From: Gnetum montanum
Taxonomy: Eukaryota; Streptophyta; Gnetopsida; Gnetales; Gnetaceae
Reading direction: 5' to 3'
DNA: 64,000 nucleotides
Assembly (NCBI GenBank): GCA_015680685.1
Contig: MNCI01004997.1
Span: 488,623 to 552,622 of the forward strand
Within the stretch, counting starts at the first letter, position 1, and each line of letters begins with the position of its first letter. Positions 55,641 to 64,000 of the stretch are shown piece after piece. The position numbers and the translations under genes are program-made. A model generated the notes under the pieces. The model made no database searches and was not told the DNA's origin. It worked only from the letters and a program-made list of their open reading frames with translations.

Positions 55641-56319
55641 ATCGTTGACTTAGTCAAAACTTCCAAAATACAAAGAATTTTTGAGTGAAATTGGGATAAA
55701 ATGGAAGCTTAAGAAGCCATGATCAGGATGAAAATAGTAGAAGAGGGTTTTGGAGCTCATAAATTTAGAAAATTGTGTGGAGAGTGAATTTAATGAAAGT
55801 TTAAGGAGCACTAAATGGGATACACAATGAAATATGCGAAAGATAGGACTATAGTAATGTCTAAGGTTAGAAACTTAACTATCCAAACCAAGAGATATGC
55901 AAGTGGGTCCTCCCCATAGCAAGCACATGCCATTTATTTTTGCCCTTGCATAACCCCAACTAAGGAGTTCATGGGCTCCATAGTGAAGGACCAACCTGGA
56001 AGAATCTATCTAAGAATTCCAATACATCAAATAAGATATTAAGCATAACATAGAAACTAGTAGTGGGGTGAGTTATGGCAAAAGAGATGGATGACTGAAA
56101 AGGTAGAATGAAATCCTAAATTGAGGTCATAAGAAGTTTCTTATGGAGTTTATATTTAAAATGACCTAAGAAAATCCATCCTTAGTCCAGACCAAAACCA
56201 GCCTCTTTCAATAACTTTGCATCACCACTCCAAGATCAATCCACCCCCTTGAGACATAAGAGTGCTCCCACAAACAACCACCATTCCACAAAGAGAAAAA
56301 AAGAAAAGTAGGAAGTGAG

Positions 56320-56475
56320 ATAGAGCCTTAGTTAGAGGGGACCTTCAGGCATGGGTAACATGTCTTTCTAGTTCCATAACTAGTGCTTGTAGCCCATTTA
56401 TTTATCTAAGGGGTGTGCTTTGAATTCCCATCATGTGTTTTTTTTTCGATGGAAACCACACCATGCAAAGACTTT
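56320..56475 (-). repeat. R9 CTTTGCATGGTGT block
   Basis: The minus strand reads CTTTGCATGGTGTGGTTTCC, an A run, ATTCAAAGCACACCCCTTAG and ACTAGTTATGG. The CTACTTTGGGGAGGACCC relative lies at 55908-55938. Confidence 0.62.
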
Positions 56476-57120
56476 ATTTGACTTCTCATTATTGGAACAT
56501 GGAATGGTAAGTAGTTAATAAAAACACTAAAGCACCTAAGCAAGTAGAAGAGTACAATGAGTATTGAATCCCCTTAAAGTCACACCCTATACAAACCTTT
56601 GAATCCTTTCCAATTTTAGAAACTACCAAGGTCACCAGTTTATTAAAAGTTTCTCTAATGGAATGGACCTCAAACTTCCAAAACAAGCAAAACCATAGAG
56701 TTTGTGAATGAGTGGATGTTGTGGACTCATTGCCTATTCCATGAAAAATAAACCATGTCAAAGTTATCAGACATCAAAATTCAAAAATAGAAACTAGACA
56801 TTGACAATCACAACATTAAGCACAAACCATCATTAGTAAACAACAATAGTGGCATTGTGTCCTATATTAATAATGCACTTTTATTATCAAAAATGATGAA
56901 AAGTGACACAAAAAAACATAATAAAGTAAAATATAGAAAAAAAGTATAAAATGTCCAAGAAAGATAAAACATACTAATGATGTTGTAAAATAAAAAAATT
57001 GAGAAAACCAATAGAACCAAAAACCAAAGAAAAAGGTAAAAATCAACAAAGTATAAAACAAAAATGTGTAAAATAGAAAGTGAAAAACTAAGAACCCATT
57101 TGGATGATTAACATGGATGG

Positions 57121-57144
57121 CCATCTTCCCCATGATTAAGTTGG
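57121..57144 (-). other. R9 internal polypurine tract
   Basis: Minus strand: CCAACTTAATCATGGGGAAG, just after the integrase end. Confidence 0.5.
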
Positions 57145-57380
57145 AAAGAGGAGATCTAAAAAATTGAACGTGGTTGTCCATCTGTTGAGGTGGTAGTTGC
57201 ACTATCTTGTCTTGGTTCTAGGAAAGGTTTCACTTGTTGGATGTTGATCAACTACTTTTTATTTGGGCTCTCAAGCTTGTAGATTAACATGGCCCCAGAG
57301 GAAAAGGTTAGATCAATTATATAAGGTCCTTCCCACAACGTTTGGAACTTTGTCTTCTAGGATACATGTGTGGGGTTCTA

Positions 57381-58420
57381 CTAGAGAACCTTATCTCCTG
57401 GTTGAAATTTAATTTTCTGTATTTTGAGGTCATGACATTGCTTGTTAAATGCCTTGTGCACCTCATTCAAAGATAGGGCCACTAATAGATTTTCATCTGG
57501 CACGTTGAGGTTGGTCAGTCTTTCTTTTTGTGCTAGACTTATGTCAAGATTCAGATCATAGGCTGTTGAGACTGTATGGAGCTCAGATTGAATCAGGAGC
57601 ATTGGAAGTTTTTTGTACNATATGGAGCTCAGATTGAATCAGGAGCATTGGAAGTTTTTTGTACACTAGCTTATAGGGGGAGTAGCCAATAGGAAGTTTC
57701 CATGTTAGGTGATAGGCTCAAAGGGCATCGTTGAGTTTTGTACTCCAATCTCTCCTATATTTGTTGATGGTTCTTATTAGGATCTTTGTGATCTCCCTGT
57801 TAGTTACTTTTGCTTAATTATTGGCTCGAGGGTGATAGGGTGTTGTTAATTCATGTTCAACCCCTAAGCATTACATAAGTTTTTGAAAAGTTGCACCTAT
57901 AAAGTGAGTTCCATTGTCAAAAATTAGTGCATGTGGCACCCCAAACCTATTTACAACATGTTGTTGTACAAATCTAGTAGTAGTGGATGATGTACAATTG
58001 GTAACGGCTGCTACTTCTATCCATTTTGTGCAATAGTCAACTGCTATAATGATATATGCCTTTCCATTGGACATGGATGTGATAAGACCCATCAATTCAA
58101 TGCCCCATATGTCAAAGGGCTCCAATGGTTGAATCCATTGTTGAGGATCCTCCACTTGCATCGTCATCCCACCACCTCGTTAGCAACGTTCACAAGATTG
58201 GACAAACTAGTGGACATCCTTGAATATTGTAGGCCGATAGTATTCTTCCATTAATATTTTTATGGTCATGTGCCTCCTTGCATAGTGGCCTTTGCAAGGA
58301 CCTTCATGAGCATCTTGGAAAACACATAGTTGATCTGCATTAGGGACATACCAATGAACTAGGCCATCAATGCATACCTTGTAAAGGTGTCTAATGATTT
58401 CCATGAAGTACTTTGCCTGA
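57381..58420 (-). pseudogene. R9 integrase
   Basis: Integrase inserts the cDNA into host DNA. The zinc domain has DAHEGPCKGHYARRHMTIKI and a CERC pair (58207-58404 and beyond). The catalytic core (57871-58167, open) shows GIELMGLI, AVDYCTKWIEV with the first Asp, then FGVPHALIFDNGTHF with the second, then TPYHPRANN, where the Glu falls in a damaged stretch. The C-terminal part (57381-57602, open) has ERLTNLNVPDEN and KIKFQPGDKVL, the usual post-core motif. A false duplication around N 57619 breaks the frame, as do stops. Confidence 0.85.
57574..57665. other. Assembly artefact: duplicated 45 bp around N 57619
   Basis: 57574-57618 and 57621-57665 are identical (TATGGAGCTCAGATTG onward) with an N between them. 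Confidence 0.88.
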
Positions 58421-58589
58421 TGAAGAAATTATTGTTTCTTCCTAAAGTTCAAACCTTGTGGTATCTCTTGAGTAAGAAGGTAAGTGAGGATGCCATCATA
58501 CCATTTTTTTTATGTGTACAATTGGTCATTTATCCCCCCTGTAAAGAGGAGTCATCTGGAAATTAATTAGAGAGCGAACTCTCCTCCTC

Positions 58590-58990
58590 TTTGTTATCCC
58601 ATCTTCGTCGAGAGAGATGGTCAATGACCACATTCTTAGTCCCTTTTTGATCTACCATTGTGAGATTGAATTCTTACAAGACCATGAGCCACCATGTGAT
58701 AAGGGAGCTCACAATTGGCATATTCATTAGAAAGTAGATGGAACTATGGTGTGGGTGCACAAATACCTTGTAACCAAGCACATAGTGGCTGAAGTTTTCA
58801 TGAGCATACACCACTGTCATTAATTCTTTTTCAGTTGTGGTGTAATTCAAGTGTGCACCCACCATGCTTCAGCTTGCACAATGGATGTAATATGGACATT
58901 TCTTACCATACAACTACGTTAGCATAGCTTCCAAGGCATACTTAGAGGCATCCATCATTATGTGGAATGGTCTGGCCCAGTTTGGAATGA
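58590..58990 (-). pseudogene. R9 RNase H
   Basis: Motifs RPFHIMMDASKYALEAML (Thr before Asp changed to Met), AHLNYTTTEKELMTVVYAHE and HYVLGYKVFVHPHHSSIYFL (58674-58865 open), then FNLTMVDQKGTKNVVIDHLS. Ty3/gypsy RNase H order, with a few stops. Confidence 0.8.
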
Positions 58991-58999
58991 ACCAAGCAT

Positions 59000-59720
59000 C
59001 TTTCTTCGTAAGTTCAACCAATGGCTTTGCAATCTTAGAGAAATTCTCTATAAATTACTGGTAGTAGCTAATGTTTCCAAGGAATGATTGAACATCTTTA
59101 ACTATCTCTGGTTAACATGTTATTCCTTGAATGATCCTTATCTTCTCCAGGTCTACCTCAATCCCTTTTTGTAAAATTTGGTACCCTAGTACTATGCCCT
59201 CCTAAAGCATTAGATGGCTTTTCTACCAATTGAGCCTGAGGTTTGTTTTAACACATCATTTTAGTACTTGATCAAGGAAACCTAAGGATTTCTCAAACAT
59301 AGTCCCATAGGTATAGAAATCATCCATAAAGACTTCTACCCCACTACCAATCTACTGTTGGAAAATACTAGGTGTTGAAATTTTGCAAGGGCATTACATA
59401 GACCAAATGCCATTTTACAATATGCAAAATTCTTCCAGGGACTTGTGAATGTTGTCATGGCTTAATATTCTATCATAATTTCAATTTGGTTATAGCCACT
59501 ATAACCATACAATAAGCTATAATAGTGATGCCTACATATGGTGTCCAGCACTTGATTCACAAATGGCAATGAGAAATGGTCTTTAAATGTTGTCATATTC
59601 AACAACTTGAAGTCGATGTAGACCCACCACTTTCCACCTTTCTTTGGCACAACTACAAGTGGGCTAACCCACTCACTATCCACAATGGAATAGATGAACC
59701 TTGCCTTGAGGAGTTGTTCT
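59000..59720 (-). pseudogene. R9 reverse transcriptase
   Basis: DSEWVSPLVVVPKKGGKWWV, DHFSLPFVNQVLDTI and YGYSGYNQIEI (59462-59683 open), then SPWKNFAYCKMAFGLCNALA and the catalytic VEVFMDDFYTYG near 59320, LRLNW, LGYQILQKGIEVD and FLGNISYYQ-FIENFSKIAK. The family's finger, palm and thumb motifs are all present in order. FMDD is the normal gypsy active site. Stops occur after the first open part and in the thumb. Confidence 0.87.
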
Positions 59721-60288
59721 ATTTCCTCTTTGAGGATCTACTTCAATTTGGGGTTTAGTTGTCTTTGTGACCACCTTTTTAGCTTCATGGCTAGGTCGAT
59801 GTAAATGTAATGCTAACATATCCTTGGATTAATTCTAGTCAGCTCAGGATATGACTAAGCAAAGATTGTTGGCCACTTGTTAACCACCTGTAACAATTTT
59901 TCTTTTTCTTCAAGAGTAAGTTTGACATTGATTATGCCTAGCTTTCCATTATTTAAAAATGCATACTCTATGCCAACTAGTAGAGTTTTCAACTATAGGG
60001 ACTCCTACTTGAAGTTGTTAGGGACTCCAACTTTTCCCAATAGGTATCATCATCTTCATCATCAAAGAGTTGGTGATAAACTTGCTTAAGTTTATCCATG
60101 CCCTCAACATAAGCACATGTTAGGCTCTCAGTTGGTTCCATGCATAGTGTGCTATTGTTAGAATTAGCAGTCAGCCATTGGGTGTCCTCCTATTTTGTGG
60201 CTACTACATACAGATACCTTTAGATATCTTATTCATGTGCACACTGACTACATGCTTCAATGAATGTACTTTTAATAGACTAAATCTT

Positions 60289-60700
60289 TTACATGAAATT
60301 GCACGTGTTATCACTATACATGATACATCGAACATGCTTCTTCTCTAAATGTTCAAATTCATTTTCCTTGAAGATTTTCAAGAATAGGTCCCTTATACCC
60401 ATACATGCATCTACTATGTTGAACCAAGCCCTTCCCATAATGATGGGGAAGTCACCTTTGCAGTTTTCAACCTTGATCACCAAAAAATTAGTAGGATAGG
60501 ACCAACCACAAACTATGGTCACAATGTCCTCCACTAATCCCAAAGGAACAGTGATCAATTGATCTACCAATTCTAAATGGATGTTGCTCTTCTTGAAAGG
60601 CAATAGGTTCTAGGCTTTGTACATGTCATGGGAGATGAAATTGACACCAAAACCAGAATCAAGAAGAGCCTAGCATGGCTCATGTCCAGCAATCTGCATG
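60289..60700 (-). pseudogene. R9 protease
   Basis: Active-site region LDSGFGVNFIS (DSG intact), a stop, then MPFKKSNIHLELVDQLITV, GLVEDIVTIVCGWSYPTNFL and FPIIMGRAWFNIVDA (60289-60603 open). The following linker to RT has EDTQWLTAN and a CMEPTESLTCAYVEGMDKL motif as in R5. Confidence 0.8.
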
Positions 60701-61379
60701 TAAATGAGCCTTGATCCAATCAGAAATAGCATGAGTTAGCATCACAATACAGATCTAAGGTGGCACTTAGTTTGAAGGGTACTTGAATGCATTTGATGTA
60801 GAGGATGAGGGTGTTAGAGATACAAGGCAACCAACCACATTAGGTTGTGAGGGTTTAGGAGGACCGGTGGGTTAGAAAAATGATCATTTCCTAAAATGAT
60901 TATCTGAACCACTTGACTAAAATGTTGGTTGTGAATGTACAACCCTCATAGCATTTCGTTGTTGTGGCTGTGCAGGAATTTCACCCTATGTGGATGGAGT
61001 AGGAGGTAACTAGTTCAAGGGCTAAGGGATGTGTGTAAACAAATGCAGAGGGTGGTATGGATATGGGTTCTCTCCTCAAGTAGATGGTGAATGTGTTAAG
61101 TGGTACTTCAAAGGGTAATAGTGATGTTGAAATGAGGCATGGCTTACAAAACTTCATGGAGAAACAGGTTGTTGAACATAATACACATATGGATTTGGTT
61201 ACCTGTAAGGGTACCATTGCCTTACAGGTTGTTGAACAGGTTGGTGCCACTATTGGTATTGTTCATATGATTGTGGTAGAGCTCCACTTGGGTAATAAGC
61301 TCATTGTTGCAGGTGGAACTGCCTTGGATTGGCTTGAGAATAAGGTAATTGTCTAGGTGCTTGCCTACATGCTAATTGA

Positions 61380-62330
61380 GGATTTAATGCATACACCCTA
61401 GACCCCTATAAGTGTGACACCACAGGACAACACCTCTCTAGATGTTTGTATTGATAGATGTCACAACCAGTATCATCATCTGAGTATGTTTCCATAACTT
61501 CTACTATAGTAGCCTTTCCTTTACGTCTTTGGTAGATACATTCAGCTTTTTTTTCATCTTCTGCATTCACGATCACTATTTTGTTCTTTTGATGCTTCAG
61601 CAATCTTCATAGTGGTTTCAAATTTTTCATCCAAAGAGTTCCATAATTTATCAACCTTTGTCGAAATATCAAAGATAAGTTTTTGTATGGGCAAGGTTTT
61701 CTTGTTCACCACCTCATCGAGTGGTGACCCCTCCTCATCACAAATTAGACCTCCCTTTTCCTAATGGAAAGGTCCTTATTATACTCTTCTGCACTTTCCC
61801 TTTTTTGCAACTCACCTTCTTCTTTTGATACCTACTCTATCAACCTTTGGATCTAATGAGCTCTCAATTTAGACAATCTCCCATAGGAATATACCCCAAG
61901 AGTTCTTCTAGTTTCTACTTTGAGCCCATCTATGATGTGGTAGAGTTGTTCCCTTTGAGAATAACCATGGCTACGGCATTAGTGTAAGAGTGAATAATAT
62001 CTGCCCATGGTGACATCCAAGGGTTCATGTGTTCTTTGTTTCCAACACTGGATTTACCTTCTTAGGTTAGACATTCGAGAGTACATCTAGTATTTATCAT
62101 TAAATAGTTCTAACATGGTACTCCATCGATGAATGGATTCTGGCTCCAAGGACTAGTACCAGCTTTTAGCTTCCTTGATGAGTATCCTGGGGAATAACTT
62201 GAGTTTCTACTAGTCATTTTTAGTGTTTTATAAGCCACAGGCATTGTGGAAAGCTTGTAGATGGTTCTGCAGATCAGATTTGTATCTCCTCTCAAATCTT
62301 GGAATATTATTCATGTCTAAGCACTTGATC
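61380..62330 (-). pseudogene. R9 gag
   Basis: Capsid: MNNIPRFERRYKSDLQNHLQ, KLKLFPRILIKEAKSWY, ESIHRWSTMLELFNDKY, GRYYSLLH and LYHIIDGLKVETRRTLGVYS. Linker: EEGELQKRESAEEYNKDLSI. Knuckle: CDIYQYKHLERCC (second Cys changed to Tyr). It has stops and one frame change. A Gln- and Pro-rich tail continues to about 60800. Confidence 0.78.
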
Positions 62331-62649
62331 CAACTATCCTTCACATGCCTTGCTGGAATCTTTACTACCTCTGTAATGTTAAGCATACTTCAAGTTGCCA
62401 ATAGAGGCTCACCATCATCATTATTACATTGTCTCTAATGATGTCCTCTATTACCTCGATGTTCTTAGTGAGCTCTACAATCATTGTTGTCCTGCTAATT
62501 ACCTTCATCATGATTATTTCTTCGACAACTTCTATCAAAACCATATGATGAAAAGGAATGTTCAAAATCAAATGAAGAGGATGAAGAGAAAGGTGGACCA
62601 CCACCACCTTTTCACTCATTACGACCACCATCCTTAGATCCCTTGCAAT

Positions 62650-63110
62650 CGTGATGTTTACCTGAGTCCCTACCTTGACTATCATTTTTTTCTTGAACCT
62701 AGTTTATGAATAGTAGATTGCAAGTTTAGGGTCACAGCCTCATCACCAATAATAGAGGGTGGAGAATCTTCATGTTGGGAACCCTCCAGGGAAGGATCCA
62801 CATTTTCATCTTGGTTTAGCAGGAACAAAGGTTTAGTGAAGTGTTTCCCCTTCATAAAGTCATGACGCTTCTCCTGGTGTTGATCTCTCTTGCATTATGA
62901 TTCAATGGGATGGTAGTCATTAGTGTTATAACCATTCACAATGTATTCTTCATGAAGGTTTACGATGCCCAACTTTTTAAGAGTTTGAAAGAGCATCCTT
63001 GTCATAGATCAATTAGGGGGCAATACGATGTTGTCCTCCATATCATGCCATCACAATTATTCATCCTGATGTGGGATGAAGGTGAAGTCTAGGAAATACA
63101 TATCTGGATG
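62650..63110 (-). pseudogene. R9 pre-gag module
   Basis: The minus strand reads YTHPDMYFLDFTFIPHQDE, then NIVLPPN and NDYHPIES, matching the R3 ORF in spacing; a Pro- and Glu-rich part with NVDPSLEGSQHEDSPPS follows. Confidence 0.6.
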
Positions 63111-63313
63111 AGTATATAGCACTTTGAACTCTTGTGAGACTGATAGTTTTACATCTTCATGCCTATGGGAAGAAGAAATTTTGCAACAAATAAAATAATC
63201 AATATGCTTTTGTAATTATAGGTCGTGTAGAAGTAATGTTAACCTTGGATTTGTCCAACGATATTAAAAATATTCACTAAACCTAAATAGCACATGCTTC
63301 AACAAACAGAAGT

Positions 63314-63331
63314 CCCTAGCAACAATGCCAA
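63314..63331 (-). other. R9 primer-binding site, degenerate
   Basis: Minus strand TGGCATTGTTGCTAGGGA, the tRNA-Asp site with several changes; one base separates it from the LTR. Confidence 0.75.
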
Positions 63332-63332
63332 T

Positions 63333-64000
63333 GATGAGTAGCCAAGGTACCCCTATGTCCAACCATATGAATTACAAACCATTCACACGTGATCTGGTCG
63401 AATTCCATGGACTCCCTAGCTTCTGGTGTGCTAGTCTTCTAGGAAGTCAATCTTGCCCTAAGGTCATTCATTGTCTTCCCAATTACACTTCTGAAGTACA
63501 AAGTTATGGTTAAGTGTAATCAAGGCATATGATTTTTATCATTTTATATTTTATGTTCTTTGGTGCTTTGAATAGGGAGATAAAGTAATTTAATGCCTAA
63601 TCTAAATTAACTAACTAACTAATCTCTAACTAGTCTTAACATAAGCATTTGGTCCCACTTTTCGTACATGTCATAAACCCACATATCCACTACTAAGTTA
63701 CCAAGCACTACGCCACTAGTTGCACTAAGCAATAATGTTGCTAAGGTTACCAAGCATATATGTGTTACGCTCGAAGTGGTCGTACTTATGTAATTAATCT
63801 ATCTAGCTTATCCTACTTAATTACTTAATTAGCTTAATCACTAGAAAGCATTGAATAAATAAATAACTGAGAGTATTAAATGCATAAATGAAACATTTAA
63901 ACTATTTAGAATGTTGCACGGTTTATCAAAAAATTCATCTTTATTACTGCACACATTGTTGTGCTTAGGTATAATAATGCTCAAACAAAGATCTATACAC
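63333..64000 (-). repeat. R9 5' LTR, cut by the window end
   Basis: It begins TGATGAGTAGCC and matches 51089-51760 closely, including the U5 block GATCTGGTCGAATTCC. The U3 part lies outside the window. Confidence 0.88.

Larger units (their letters stand above)
51089..64000 (-). mobile_element. R9: most complete Ty3/gypsy (Athila/Tat-like) element
   Basis: The minus-strand element has its 3' LTR at 51089-52001 and a 5' LTR from 63333 past the window end; the total is about 13 kb. Order from the 5' end: primer-binding site, pre-gag module, gag, protease, RT, RNase H, integrase with its core, internal polypurine tract, noncoding blocks, internal promoter candidate, leader intron, 3' ORF, terminal polypurine tract. 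All domains are recognisable but carry stops. R9 shows what the shorter elements have lost. It inserted into R8; the left flank is GTTAC. Confidence 0.9.

Noticed and set aside
1-64000. tRNA, rRNA or other structured RNA genes
   Set aside because: None could be recognised; matches to tRNA-Asp are primer-binding sites of 18 nt and not tRNA genes.

Overview
This is plant nuclear DNA: one host gene in a large, repeat-filled intergenic space. The only gene I recognise with confidence is a MAX2/D3-type F-box leucine-rich-repeat gene on the + strand (14182-16564), the strigolactone and karrikin signalling F-box protein. It is very GC-rich against AT-rich surroundings. It is open end to end only if an 88-nt segment (14724-14811) is removed as an intron. 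The low gene density and many old, nested, stop-ridden LTR retrotransposons suggest a large-genome land plant, perhaps a gymnosperm; this lineage guess is an inference and cannot be settled here.

Layout (R1-R9 are my labels). 1-10153: R1 (minus, Ty3/gypsy, gag and 3' ORF but no pol) inserted into R2 (plus), whose 3' half and 3' LTR survive at 7659-10153. 10154-14181: unique DNA with an inverted repeat, a four-copy 51-bp tandem repeat and a G-box. 14182-16564: MAX2. 16565-about 19480: unique DNA with one doubtful ORF. About 19480-36709: a broken LINE (minus) that received R3 (plus, TSD ATGAT), R4 (plus) and R5 (minus, TSD ATAGT). 36710-49330: R6 (minus), whose LTR was split by R7 (plus, 37330-47443, gag-pol-3' ORF). 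About 49330-51088: gag relic R8 (plus). 51089 to the window end: R9 (minus), the most complete element, with gag, protease, reverse transcriptase, RNase H, integrase and 3' ORF.

The LTR elements share one architecture. LTRs run TGATGA...TCATCA, the primer-binding site matches plant tRNA-Asp (best in R3), and the terminal polypurine tract lies in TCATGGGGGTA. Protease-RT-RNase H-integrase order makes them Ty3/gypsy, of Athila/Tat type. No pol copy is intact. Several elements lost pol completely but kept the same noncoding blocks, which points to non-autonomous amplification.

The most unusual signal concerns the 3' ORF between pol and the 3' LTR. In R1, R7 and R9 a TATA-like site lies about 440-500 bp upstream of its ATG, preceded by a sequence cluster of the same type as in that element's own LTR. 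R7 and R9 also have a conserved AG/GTAAGC donor, and a branch-point-like TACTAAC/TGCTAAC sits about 24 nt before an acceptor abutting the ATG in R1 and R9. Elements without the 3' ORF (R2, R3, R5) keep a similar 136-138-nt intron-like module ending at an ATG. A second polypurine tract follows gag or pol in R1, R4, R5, R7 and R9. All this was read by eye, without alignment or database search.
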